A DNA stretch of 45,243 nucleotides from a virus: the IMG/VR virus record IMGVR_UViG_3300033144_003992, positions 1 to 45,243 of that record; one strand, written 5' to 3'. The notes under the pieces are model-generated. The model was given only the letters and a program-made list of their open reading frames with translations. It was not told the origin of the DNA and made no database searches. How positions within the stretch are numbered: position 1 is the first letter of the stretch; every line of letters begins with the position of its first letter. The position numbers were made by a program, and so were the translations under genes. This document shows positions 13,873 to 22,299 of the stretch, piece after piece.

Positions 13873-14901
13873 ATGGATTTGAAAGGGCGTGAAATATTTG
13901 CTGTTGGCACTTGGAACAACATGGAGTTCTCCGAGTCTGACTTGGATGACATTGTTGCTAACTTTGAGAAGTTAGCTGAAACCCACAAAGTGCCGTTAAA
14001 GTTCGGCCATGACGCAGACCATAACGATGGCCAGCCAGCAATAGGTTGGGTGTCGCGAGTCTTTAAAGAAGGGCAGAAGCTATATGCAGATTTCACCAAT
14101 ATGCCCAAAACGGTTTTTGAAGCAATTAAGAGCAAGCTGTATCGTACAGTTTCGGTCGAGTTGCTTTTCAATGTAACAAAAGACGGCAAGGAAAGGTTCA
14201 ATCACGTATTGGACGCCGTTGCTTTATTAGGGGCTGATCATCCGGCGGTCAACACCCTAGCAGATCTTGATGCTCTACTTGCTACGCGAACCAGCTTTGC
14301 TGGGGGTCATAGGGTTGCATTCGAGACAATTGCCGGGACAAGTAAGAAGTTTCATAAACAAGTGGAGGTAGAAATGGATAAGAAAGAAGTCCAAGACCTC
14401 ATTGATGTCGCAACAAAGCCGTTGGTAGATTCCAACGAGCAGTTGACTAAGGATCTGAAAGAAGCGAACACGACAATCGCCAAATTCACTTCTGAAAAGG
14501 CTGATGATGAGAAAAAGGCAAAAGAGGAAAAGATCAAGTTGGCTCGCGCCAATGTGGTCTCTGTCCTTGATGCTGCAGTAAAGGGCAAGACCATGACGCC
14601 TGCTACTCGTGAGATTTACGAGAAGCAGATTGGTCTTGATGATGACGAGCGTGTTGTTTCAATTGATGTGGGGCAGATTAAGACTATGTTCAGCGTTAAA
14701 GATGATGACGACCAGACTGGTCTGCACAAGGATGAGAAAGACAAGATTGATACCAAAGACCCGGGCGGCCAGTTGCTTACCCTGAGTAAGAAGTATCAAG
14801 CTGACCATGGTGAAGACAGCCTAAAGGTTGCTTTCTCCCGGGTGTCTGAAGCCAATCCAGAATTGCATCGTGCCTATCTCGATAGCAATGGGGAGAAATA
14901 A
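13873..14901 (+). CDS. Head maturation protease with scaffold domain (Mu gpI-like)
   Basis: The N-terminal part (about 1-165) resembles the Mu gpI protease: FKFGHD-type LKFGHDADHNDGQPAIGWVS and YRTVSVELLF. The C-terminal part (about 168-342) is charged and coiled coil (LTKDLKEANTTIAKFTSEKA), typical of a scaffold. The protease trims scaffold and capsid in the prohead. Start ATG at 13873, just after the upstream stop. An internal start at 14374 probably makes the scaffold alone. Confidence 0.88.
   Translation: MDLKGREIFAVGTWNNMEFSESDLDDIVANFEKLAETHKVPLKFGHDADHNDGQPAIGWVSRVFKEGQKLYADFTNMPKTVFEAIKSKLYRTVSVELLFNVTKDGKERFNHVLDAVALLGADHPAVNTLADLDALLATRTSFAGGHRVAFETIAGTSKKFHKQVEVEMDKKEVQDLIDVATKPLVDSNEQLTKDLKEANTTIAKFTSEKADDEKKAKEEKIKLARANVVSVLDAAVKGKTMTPATREIYEKQIGLDDDERVVSIDVGQIKTMFSVKDDDDQTGLHKDEKDKIDTKDPGGQLLTLSKKYQADHGEDSLKVAFSRVSEANPELHRAYLDSNGEK
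14374..14901 (+). CDS. Nested scaffold protein, in frame with the protease gene
   Basis: An in-frame ATG (MDKKEVQDLIDVATK) lies 7 bases after a strong GTGGAGGT, exactly at the boundary between protease and coiled-coil regions. The product would be 175 residues of pure scaffold. The same arrangement is known for Mu gpI/gpZ and lambda C/Nu3. Expression of the short form is inferred from the ribosome binding site. Confidence 0.75.
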   Translation: MDKKEVQDLIDVATKPLVDSNEQLTKDLKEANTTIAKFTSEKADDEKKAKEEKIKLARANVVSVLDAAVKGKTMTPATREIYEKQIGLDDDERVVSIDVGQIKTMFSVKDDDDQTGLHKDEKDKIDTKDPGGQLLTLSKKYQADHGEDSLKVAFSRVSEANPELHRAYLDSNGEK

Positions 14902-14903
14902 TC

Positions 14904-15257
14904 ATGACTGTTGAAAATAGGTACGAAACACTCACGATTGTCTCCTCGCAGGATTTGACTATGCACCAGTTCAAGCCTATTGGTTTGGACGGTCTTGTTG
15001 CCATAACGACTGCTGGTGCTGCTGGTATCCTTCGCACTAAGCCTCAGAACAAAGACCATTGTACTGTTGCTTATAAAGGCTACATGAAGGCATTTGCTGG
15101 TGCTGCCATTAATAGTGGCGATCTGGTCGGCGTTACCACGAGTGGGTTCTTGATCACTGTTACAACTTCTGCTTACGTTGGTAAATGCCTCGTGACAGCA
15201 GGTAGTGGCGACATCTTCCCGTTCATTGGCGACTTTAACATGGGCTTAATTGCTTAA
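14904..15257 (+). CDS. Head decoration protein (DUF2190-like)
   Basis: 117 residues of beta-rich sequence with a Gly/Ala/Thr pattern (AINSGDLVGVTTSGFLITV), typical of small capsid cement or decoration proteins placed before the major capsid gene. It would bind the outside of the mature shell and stabilise it. Starts three bases after the protease stop. Confidence 0.8.
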   Translation: MTVENRYETLTIVSSQDLTMHQFKPIGLDGLVAITTAGAAGILRTKPQNKDHCTVAYKGYMKAFAGAAINSGDLVGVTTSGFLITVTTSAYVGKCLVTAGSGDIFPFIGDFNMGLIA

Positions 15258-15268
15258 GGAGGTTAATC

Positions 15269-16234
15269 ATGCCACAATCTACACAACGTGATCTCCACAT
15301 TGATGCTCTGTTATCGCAGATGGCCATTGGTTATTTCCAAGACACCGGAATTGCCAGGCTTATTGCACCAGTCATCCCTGTGGCGAAACAAGGAGACATG
15401 TACAGTGTCTTTTCTCGCGCTGACGCACTTCGCACCGAAGCATCCGAAAGGTCGCCCGGCACCGAAGCCAACAAGATCACCCGGACAATCTCCAGTGATA
15501 CTTACTACACGCAGAACTACGCGCTGAAGTATGGTGTTACGATTGAAGATCGTTCCAATGCTGATCCTGTGTTCCGTCAGAATCTTATCACCAACGCAGC
15601 AGAATACGTACTGGATAAACTCAGCCTTGGTTGGGAACAGCGCGTTGCTACTCTTGTTCAAGCTACTGGCTCAGTAAGTTCGAGTGCTGGTGTTGGTTCG
15701 GAGTGGGACGCTGCGGCTAGTTCTGATCCTATCGGTGATATGGAATCGGCAATGGACAATGTCCAAGACCTGACTGGTCTGCGCCCGAACCGTGTTGTCA
15801 TGGGGCTGGATGCTTGGCGTTCACTGAAGCGCAACACTAGTGTTCGTGACTTGATCTTTGGTGCAACAGGCGGTGGTAGTCCACAGCGCAACGTAACCAA
15901 GCAGCAAGTTGCTAATGCTCTTGAAGTGGAGCAGGTTCTGGTTGGTGCTGCTTATCGGAATACAGCGAATGAGGCTCAGGCTGAAACGTTGGCTAAGATC
16001 TGGGGTGACCATGTAACTTGTTACTACGCACCTTCAGGCGCATCTCGGGACAAACCGTCTTGGATGTATTCGTTCCGTTGGTCTGCTCCGGGCTTGCCGA
16101 ATATGCAGGTTGAACGCCATGCGTATGATACCAAGACCAAGCAGGAAGAAGTTGAGGTTGGTTATTACCAATCTGAAAAGATTACGGCTGCTGATTATGC
16201 ATTCACGCTCGTCTCGGTGAATTCAAGCACGTAA
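15269..16234 (+). CDS. Major capsid protein
   Basis: 321 residues preceded by a perfect AGGAGG. The sequence fits phage HK97-fold major capsid proteins of this type: N-terminal arm, then ASERSPGTEANKI, the TGLRPNRVVMGLDAWRSL segment and a C-terminal KQEEVEVGYYQSEKI strand. Position after scaffold and decoration genes and before a strong terminator agrees. No conspicuous N-terminal propeptide beyond the scaffold is visible. Confidence 0.92.
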   Translation: MPQSTQRDLHIDALLSQMAIGYFQDTGIARLIAPVIPVAKQGDMYSVFSRADALRTEASERSPGTEANKITRTISSDTYYTQNYALKYGVTIEDRSNADPVFRQNLITNAAEYVLDKLSLGWEQRVATLVQATGSVSSSAGVGSEWDAAASSDPIGDMESAMDNVQDLTGLRPNRVVMGLDAWRSLKRNTSVRDLIFGATGGGSPQRNVTKQQVANALEVEQVLVGAAYRNTANEAQAETLAKIWGDHVTCYYAPSGASRDKPSWMYSFRWSAPGLPNMQVERHAYDTKTKQEEVEVGYYQSEKITAADYAFTLVSVNSST

Positions 16235-16246
16235 ATCTGGCGCACT

Positions 16247-16311
16247 GGGAGAACTCGATTGAACCCTTTAATATGCCTTTTGTCGAGAAAGCAGTTGGGT
16301 TCTCCCTTTTT
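16247..16311 (+). terminator. Terminator after the major capsid gene
   Basis: gggagaac (16247-16254) pairs with gttctccc (16299-16306), directly followed by TTTTT. The long loop contains an inner ctcga/tcgag stem. It would reduce read-through from the heavily expressed capsid gene into the next genes. Confidence 0.8.
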
Positions 16312-16312
16312 G

Positions 16313-16334
16313 TTTCACAATACGTGTTGTGAAA
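16313..16334 (+). promoter_or_regulatory. Stem-loop placed directly before a ribosome binding site
   Basis: tttcacaa/ttgtgaaa is a perfect 8-bp stem with a 6-base loop, immediately followed by GGAGAGTGACATG. The arrangement mirrors the hairpin-ribosome-binding modules of the left operon, here on the + strand. Confidence 0.65.
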
Positions 16335-16344
16335 GGAGAGTGAC

Positions 16345-16539
16345 ATGTTGATACCAGTTGGATTGAAAGGGAAAGAGCGGGATGCTTATGTTAAACGCCA
16401 CACCCATCAAATTCGTAATGTAAATGCTGGGCCAAAGCCCGGGTTACGACCAGTAGGCAAAAAAGCTGAAGGAGCGAAGAAAAGTGCTAAGACCTTTAGA
16501 CAGAACAAACGGCAAACGCCAACCGCGTCAGCTGAATGA
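16345..16539 (+). CDS. Small very basic protein (64 aa)
   Basis: Begins MLIPVGLKGKERDAYVKRHT after GGAGAG and is rich in Lys, Arg and Pro with no acidic core (PKPGLRPVGKKAEGAKKSAK). It may bind nucleic acid or capsid. It is the first gene after the capsid terminator. No family is recognised. Confidence 0.75.
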   Translation: MLIPVGLKGKERDAYVKRHTHQIRNVNAGPKPGLRPVGKKAEGAKKSAKTFRQNKRQTPTASAE

Positions 16540-16606
16540 GAATGAACGGAAACGCGTTCAACAGCAGCATGAGAAAGCAGCATACAAACGGCGCAATCGG
16601 AAATGA
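16484..16606 (+). CDS. Small basic Gln/Arg-rich protein in an overlapping frame (40 aa)
   Basis: Starts at a GTG after GGAGCGAAGAAAA and overlaps the 3' half of the preceding gene in another frame. It reads with RQLNENERKRVQQQHEKAAY as its main helix-like part. Its stop overlaps the start of the sulfotransferase-like gene (ATGA), a coupling arrangement common here, which supports it being translated. Confidence 0.55.
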   Translation: MLRPLDRTNGKRQPRQLNENERKRVQQQHEKAAYKRRNRK

Positions 16607-17109
16607 TTTGGTTGTTAACGATCAAGCATACAGGCACGCATTATATGCTTGATGGGCTAGAACAAATGGGACTTTCACAAGCAACAATGTGCAAACACAC
16701 GGGCGTAATAAATGATCCGACATTGGGTTTTATTCATGCTCATATTGATGAGACAAGTCACAAAGCAATTGATCGTGCTGTTAAGCCAGTTGTTGTGACT
16801 TTGCGCAATCCTGTAAGTACCTTTAAATCATTTTGCCGAAGAAATAGCGTTGATTCAGAGCAACTTATAATCAACGCAATGGATAAATGGTCAGCTGTTG
16901 TTGATAAGTTTGACCCGTTCATCTTCAAGGTTGATAGTGAAGCAGCTGAAGAAAAGCAGTTCAATAGGTTGATTAAGTTTTTAGGCATGCCAATTGAAAG
17001 GTCAATATCTATTGAATTGGAAAAGTACAATCACCACATTGGTGCCTTTGTGGATGAAATACCAGATAGCGTTTTTAAGTTAGCAGAACAATACGGTTAT
17101 AAATCCTAA
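16603..17109 (+). CDS. Sulfotransferase-like P-loop protein (168 aa)
   Basis: HTGTHYMLDGLEQMG at residues 9-23 sits where sulfotransferases have their PAPS 5'-phosphosulfate loop, and VVVTLRNPVSTFKSFCRR (63-80) resembles the 3'-phosphate binding RxPxxxxxS segment. The protein is short for a sulfotransferase, so it could be a minimal or altered-specificity member. It is followed 14 bases later by the glycosyltransferase fusion, suggesting it acts on the same glycan or target. The reaction is inferred from these two motifs only. Confidence 0.65.
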   Translation: MIWLLTIKHTGTHYMLDGLEQMGLSQATMCKHTGVINDPTLGFIHAHIDETSHKAIDRAVKPVVVTLRNPVSTFKSFCRRNSVDSEQLIINAMDKWSAVVDKFDPFIFKVDSEAAEEKQFNRLIKFLGMPIERSISIELEKYNHHIGAFVDEIPDSVFKLAEQYGYKS

Positions 17110-17123
17110 CAGGAGTCAAAGAC

Positions 17124-20084
17124 ATGCAAATTGTAATACATTCGGGTGGCATCCCGTTCGATGGGGACACTATTAAGGAACGGAGTTTGGGAGGCAGTGA
17201 AAGTGCAGCATACTACGTCGCAAAAGAACTGGCTAACAGAGGGCATAAGGTTGTCGTGTTCACCGAGAAAGAAGGCAATTCTGAATCTGATGGGGTCACA
17301 TATCTCCACATGGGAGAAAGAAGCCAACAGAAGCCGATGGGAACCAATTGGCACTTCTATTGCGAAAACACTCCCCATGAAGTCAATATCGTTCAACGAG
17401 CACCAGGTGGTTTCTTCCATTCCATCCAGAGCAAGATCAATCTCTGGTGGGCTCATGACATCGCATTGAAACGGAATAACAACGCATTCATGGCTCAGAC
17501 TTGGCAAACGAACGCAGTACTCCCAGTGAGTCACTGGTTTAAAGACCAGATTGGTGAGGCGTGGCTGTGTGACCCAGATCGTATTCACCCGGTACACAAC
17601 GGGGTGGATTACTCGATGTTTGAGCAGTTTACTTTGAAGGATAACAGTAAAGCGTCTGATGGCGTCACACTCCTTTATAGCTCGCGCCCTGAACGTGGAT
17701 TGGAACACCTTGTTCGCCCGGGCGGCATCATGGAGCGGTTGGTTGAGGAGGCTCCCCACATCAAGTTGAAGGTCTGTGGGTATGAGCATCCTGTTCCACA
17801 GCTGGACGGGTTCTATGGCCACCTCCGGGAGCGTTGTGAGGAGTTACCGAATGTTGAGCACTTGGGTGAGCTTACCAAAGAAGCACTCTGTAAGATCCAG
17901 TGCGAGGAGGCAGATGTTTGGTGCTACCCGACTGAGTTCGAGGAGGTCAGTTGTATTACTGCTATGGAGTGTATGGCGGCTGGCATGTCGATTGTTACCA
18001 CTAACATTGGCGCGCTCCCAGAGACTATTGGCAATTACGAGAATGCCGTTATCTTTAAGGCTGATGACGGAGTGGATGAGGACAAGTTTGTTAAATGGCT
18101 GCTAGAGTTTGATAACAAGTTCCGGCGTCATCCGTTACGCGAGTACACTTGGGAGCGGGTGGCTGACGAGTTCGAGGAGGTTATCACTAATTGCTTTTAT
18201 GAGTGCAACAAGGACGTTGATGCTGTAGCTCGGCATTATCTCCGTAACTCTGATATCATTGCTTTTAATAAACTGCCTGAGCCTGTTTCTCTCGATCTGA
18301 TTGACGAGGTTCAGACGCTATATGCTCCTTGGATGAATGACCAGAAAGCCTACGCAGAACACTACGCAGAAGGCACTGAGGAGATGTATGATGGCCCAGA
18401 CTTCAGTTACGAAAAGCAAGAGTTTGTAAACCATCCGAGGTTTCAAGAGGTAGCCAGATGGGTTGGTGAGAACTTTAAGGATGGCGACACTGTAATTGAT
18501 TACGGTTGTGCCCACGGACACTTTACCAATTATCTAGCACAGATGTTCCCAAAGATGAACTTCATAGGGATAGATGTTAGCCCCAAGGCAATTGAGGTTG
18601 CTACGGAGAAAGCTGGAGAAATGGGACTCATCAATATTAGTTATGTTCTTGGTGATTGGCTAGACAATCTAAGTGATTTTGGTCACGATCAGCCTGATGG
18701 CATTATCCTTGGTGAGATATTGGAGCATGTTCCTGACCCGGTTGATTTCATGGATGTTGTTGGTGAGCACGTAGGTGATTGCAAGGTGCTTGTAACAACT
18801 CCATTTGGCCCATGGGAGAAGATGAGTTATGAAAGTGATTATCCAAGACGCTTTCACCTTCATCATTTTGAAAGGTCTGATATTGATGACATGTTCGGCC
18901 ATCATGATTCACTTATCGTTAACTGTCTGCCTGCTGGGGCTGGAACGGATGGTGACCTTATTGGGTGGTATGTTTACTCGTTTGCACTTGAGAATGAAAC
19001 AGTTAACTGCCGACCTATTGATTATGATCGCAAGCTGGCGGAGACTGTCCCGAGGCAGACTGTAAGTTTCTGCTGTATTGTTAAGAATGGCGAAGCTGAG
19101 TTGCTTAAGCTATTACGCAGTGTTGAGCCTTATGCTGATGAGATAATTATTGGTATTGATAATACCACAACTGATAATACGGCATTAACAATTGCCCATT
19201 TTTTACATGAATTGGAAAAGAAGCATCGCTCACCAAAGCTAAATGTTGAATATTTTGATATGCCATCCCCGGTTGAGATTGGTTTTGATGCTGCTAGGAA
19301 CTTGACTATTGAAAAGGCTACCAAGCATTGGATCATGTGGGCTGATGCTGATGAGGAGTTCATCTGTGGCGAACGGTTGCCCAAGTACCTACGACAAAAC
19401 GGTTGGAAAGGCTACGGGATACCACAGCATCACTTCTCTACAGAACCACTAGGTGTTCTGAGCACTGACTTCCCGGTGCGATTGTTCCGTAGGGACGATG
19501 ACATACGCTTTCGCGGCGTAGTCCACGAGCATCCTGAGCATAAAGATAAACAAGATGATGGCGTCGGGTTTGCTTTCGTGTTACATGAGTTGCACTTCTC
19601 CCATGGTGGTTATGGTACTGAAGCAATACGGCGTAGCAGATTCCAACGCAACATTAGCCTCATGGCTCGGGATAGGCAGGAAAATCCTGATCGGTTGCTT
19701 GGCAAATTCCTATGGATACGGGATCTGGCCTTGATGTGTCGTTTTGAGATTGAACAGAATGGTGGAATGGTGTCCCCGGATATGAGGCTCAAGGCTATTG
19801 CTGGCTTGAAACTCTGGGAGGACACAATTGATGATCACGGAGACCATCCGCAAGTTAGACGTATGACCAGAGACCATCTGGAATTTTACGATACACTCGT
19901 AAATGTCTTGGATACTGGTTTTGTATTCAGGATGAATTTATGCTCTGGGGAAGCAGGGTCACAGCCCCAGCTTGATCCGGGGCGTGAAGTGGTTGCTCGA
20001 TTCTTGAACAAAGAGCATTTGGACAAATTCTTGTCTATTGTTATTGATGAAGAGGTGAATGGTTATGGAACAAAATATCAGTAA
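17124..20084 (+). CDS. GT4 glycosyltransferase - SAM methyltransferase - GT2 glycosyltransferase fusion (986 aa)
   Basis: Three catalytic domains lie in one frame. Residues 1-370: a GT4-type transferase with GGSESAAYYVAKELANRGHK at the N-terminus, HNGVDYSMFE near 158 and EVSCITAMECMAAGMSIVTT near 273. Residues about 415-625: a class I methyltransferase with VIDYGCAHGHFTNYLAQ near 457 and FIGIDVSPKAIEVA. Residues about 645-870: a GT2 domain with VSFCCIVKNGEAELLKLLRS and the DAD metal motif near 740. A helical tail follows. There are no membrane segments, so it is cytoplasmic. It could build and methylate a glycan on virion proteins or on host material. The preceding gene is sulfotransferase-like. 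Confidence 0.88.
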   Translation: MQIVIHSGGIPFDGDTIKERSLGGSESAAYYVAKELANRGHKVVVFTEKEGNSESDGVTYLHMGERSQQKPMGTNWHFYCENTPHEVNIVQRAPGGFFHSIQSKINLWWAHDIALKRNNNAFMAQTWQTNAVLPVSHWFKDQIGEAWLCDPDRIHPVHNGVDYSMFEQFTLKDNSKASDGVTLLYSSRPERGLEHLVRPGGIMERLVEEAPHIKLKVCGYEHPVPQLDGFYGHLRERCEELPNVEHLGELTKEALCKIQCEEADVWCYPTEFEEVSCITAMECMAAGMSIVTTNIGALPETIGNYENAVIFKADDGVDEDKFVKWLLEFDNKFRRHPLREYTWERVADEFEEVITNCFYECNKDVDAVARHYLRNSDIIAFNKLPEPVSLDLIDEVQTLYAPWMNDQKAYAEHYAEGTEEMYDGPDFSYEKQEFVNHPRFQEVARWVGENFKDGDTVIDYGCAHGHFTNYLAQMFPKMNFIGIDVSPKAIEVATEKAGEMGLINISYVLGDWLDNLSDFGHDQPDGIILGEILEHVPDPVDFMDVVGEHVGDCKVLVTTPFGPWEKMSYESDYPRRFHLHHFERSDIDDMFGHHDSLIVNCLPAGAGTDGDLIGWYVYSFALENETVNCRPIDYDRKLAETVPRQTVSFCCIVKNGEAELLKLLRSVEPYADEIIIGIDNTTTDNTALTIAHFLHELEKKHRSPKLNVEYFDMPSPVEIGFDAARNLTIEKATKHWIMWADADEEFICGERLPKYLRQNGWKGYGIPQHHFSTEPLGVLSTDFPVRLFRRDDDIRFRGVVHEHPEHKDKQDDGVGFAFVLHELHFSHGGYGTEAIRRSRFQRNISLMARDRQENPDRLLGKFLWIRDLALMCRFEIEQNGGMVSPDMRLKAIAGLKLWEDTIDDHGDHPQVRRMTRDHLEFYDTLVNVLDTGFVFRMNLCSGEAGSQPQLDPGREVVARFLNKEHLDKFLSIVIDEEVNGYGTKYQ

Positions 20085-20559
20085 GTCCGAGACAGATATT
20101 GTCAATGACTTTTTGGGACTGCAGGGCACATTTGTCAGGACGATTACGCGAGCGAATGGTGATGTTGATCGTAAGGTACTGCCGAACATTGTAACGGCTG
20201 ATGGCCTCAACAATGTCGCTGACCGGGCAATTAGTGATGCTGGGTCTAAATACAACTGGTTGGCTGTTGGTACTGCTAACTATACACCGCACATTAACTC
20301 GCAGGAGATTCTTGAATGTGATCGGAAAGTAGCAGCCTTGATCAGCGCTTCTAAAGAACTGATCGTTTGCATTGCTACTTGGGGTGGTTCAGTTGACTCG
20401 GTTACGAGTAACCAGCTTGAGATGGCTGGTATTGCTAATCATCCAACGTCTGGTTCTGGTCATTACTTGAACGTGGCTAATGGTTTGTCAACTGTGTTGG
20501 CTGACTCTGACTTTTTGCACCTTGAAGTGCAGGTTCGAGTTGGTTCTCATGCTATCTAA
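20065..20559 (+). CDS. Conserved virion-associated hypothetical protein (164 aa)
   Basis: The pattern 'GLNNVADRAIS ... YNWLAVGTANYTP' resembles a group of small phage structural proteins with an LAIGTGTT-like motif, usually near tail-fibre genes. The start at 20065 is preferred over 20059 because GAGGTG then lies 7 bases upstream. It overlaps the end of the glycosyltransferase fusion by 20 bases. Confidence 0.78.
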   Translation: MEQNISKSETDIVNDFLGLQGTFVRTITRANGDVDRKVLPNIVTADGLNNVADRAISDAGSKYNWLAVGTANYTPHINSQEILECDRKVAALISASKELIVCIATWGGSVDSVTSNQLEMAGIANHPTSGSGHYLNVANGLSTVLADSDFLHLEVQVRVGSHAI

Positions 20560-20571
20560 TGAGGTGATGTT

Positions 20572-20946
20572 ATGCCACTTTGGGCGCACAGAACGACCTT
20601 TCAGGTTCTGCCTTCGGTTGCGGAGGCAGATCTGCCTGAACCTGTTGGCAATTATGTAGAGGAACCAGAGCTTTCTGCTGTTGCAGGGTGGCCACTAGGC
20701 TACTGGATTCTCACTGGTGATGTATTCACATTAGCTGATCAAGCGGCCAGGGACGCCATTGATGTGGCCTCGCAGTCGTCAGCAAGAGATTTGCTTGCTA
20801 ACGAAATGGATAGGGTTGAAAGTTATATGCGAGGCTTTGTGTTGGTGCTTCTTGATGAAATCAATTTGTTGCGGTCACAACATAGTTTAGCTGATAGAAC
20901 ACCAGCCCAATTGAAAACAGCAATAAGGAGCAAACTCGATGTCTAG
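20572..20946 (+). CDS. Hypothetical structural protein (124 aa)
   Basis: Begins MPLWAHRTTFQVLPSVAEAD after GAGGTG. The first half has Trp/Pro-rich beta-like sequence (WPLGYWILTGDVFTL), the second half is a long helix (RDLLANEMDRVESYMRGFVL). It lies in the fibre/decoration island and is probably a fibre-associated protein. No family is recognised. Confidence 0.75.
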   Translation: MPLWAHRTTFQVLPSVAEADLPEPVGNYVEEPELSAVAGWPLGYWILTGDVFTLADQAARDAIDVASQSSARDLLANEMDRVESYMRGFVLVLLDEINLLRSQHSLADRTPAQLKTAIRSKLDV

Positions 20947-21457
20947 TGGCGATTCTTTATGCGTTTGGAACGCGCTGGCGAATGAACCCCCAGATGCGGA
21001 TTTTGCAACGTTTGATACAATTCTGACAACATCTTCTGATGAACCGGATGATATTGTGCCTGTATTAGATTTTGATCCAGGCGCAACACAGGAATTCGCG
21101 TCATTCTCAGCACATATGCCGGAGCATTATGGTGGGGGCGGGCTAACTTTGATCCTGATCTGGACATCTGAGGCAACTTCTGGCGATGTGAAGTGGGATG
21201 CAGCATTTAAGGCGTTAGCTGATGCAGCGGGAATGGACGCAACCTATGCTGCGATCCAAACGACAACGACCACAACGGATGGAACAGTAAGAGCAATCAA
21301 TACCACAGTGATAACCTTTACTGACGGTGCGCAGATTGACTCGATTGCGGTTGGTGAATATTTCCGCTTGCTGGTGACTAGGGATTCTGTAGATGCGGCT
21401 GACACAATGAACTCAAATGATGCAGAACTTATCAGCGCCTATCTCAAGGAAACCTGA
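20939..21457 (+). CDS. Beta-sandwich virion protein, decoration or fibre type (172 aa)
   Basis: The sequence FASFSAHMPEHYGGGGLTLI then WTSEATSGDVKWDAAFKALA resembles phage fibre or decoration modules with an H-YxGGGL motif. A Thr-rich stretch precedes the C-terminal strands. Its start overlaps the preceding gene by 8 bases. It probably forms a surface-exposed virion part. Confidence 0.78.
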   Translation: MSSGDSLCVWNALANEPPDADFATFDTILTTSSDEPDDIVPVLDFDPGATQEFASFSAHMPEHYGGGGLTLILIWTSEATSGDVKWDAAFKALADAAGMDATYAAIQTTTTTTDGTVRAINTTVITFTDGAQIDSIAVGEYFRLLVTRDSVDAADTMNSNDAELISAYLKET

Positions 21458-21459
21458 TA

Positions 21460-22299
21460 GTGGCTCGTTTATTTGATGATGCAAATAGTGAATATATCTC
21501 AGCATCAATATCTGATGTTTCTATGCCGATTACAATGGGTGCGTGGGCTAAACATGATGGTAATGTTTCTGGTCTCATATTAGGTCTTTTAAATGCTGGT
21601 GCTGATACGGATAGATTTTGGTTGGAAATGTTGTGGAGTGGAATTATGTTATCCACAGCGGTTGTTACTGACAATGTTCCAACAACACACAAATCAGCTG
21701 CACAATTGGTCACATCAGGTGTTTGGTCACATCAGTTAGGTGTATTTAAAAATCTATCCAGCAGAACTGGTTATTTGAATGGGGTTGCCAGTGCTGAACA
21801 TACAGCTACGCTGAACAACGATCCAATTGTTAATGAGGTTGTAATTGGGCGTAACAATAAAGCCACGCCGAATGAATACTTATCGGGTTCGGTTGCAGAA
21901 GCAGCAATTTGGGATGTTGAATTAACTCAAGCTGAAATTGATATTTTGGTTGCTGGATATAGCCCATTATTTGTACACCCTCAAAATTTGATCTTTTATG
22001 CCCCACTTGTTGCATCACCTTCTCGCGATACAAACAATGATGTGATTGGTGGTTTGGATCTTACTGGCACAGCACCAGAAAATTTTAATCATCCACCAAT
22101 AATCTACCCATCGGCTCAGATATTGCAGTTTCCATCAGGCGTTGCTGGTGGAGCAATTAATTCTAAAACGTTGACTGATTTAATAGCAGCATCGGACAAG
22201 AACTTTCACGAAGGCGTAAGTGGCACGATTATTGAGGATGTTTACCGGCGACGGTTCCCAGTCACAGACACTGACGAATACCCACCGGGGTGGTCGTGA
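21460..22299 (+). CDS. LamG/concanavalin-like lectin domain protein (279 aa)
   Basis: Residues about 1-175 follow the LamG/pentraxin-like plan found on phage fibres: an N-terminal strand with YISAS, a central SSRTGYLNGV and the late SGSVAEAAIWDVELTQAEID motif. The C-terminal 100 residues are separate and end YRRRFPVTDTDEYPPGWS. It should bind a glycan, on the host surface or on the virion itself. GTG start two bases after the previous stop. Confidence 0.82.
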   Translation: MARLFDDANSEYISASISDVSMPITMGAWAKHDGNVSGLILGLLNAGADTDRFWLEMLWSGIMLSTAVVTDNVPTTHKSAAQLVTSGVWSHQLGVFKNLSSRTGYLNGVASAEHTATLNNDPIVNEVVIGRNNKATPNEYLSGSVAEAAIWDVELTQAEIDILVAGYSPLFVHPQNLIFYAPLVASPSRDTNNDVIGGLDLTGTAPENFNHPPIIYPSAQILQFPSGVAGGAINSKTLTDLIAASDKNFHEGVSGTIIEDVYRRRFPVTDTDEYPPGWS

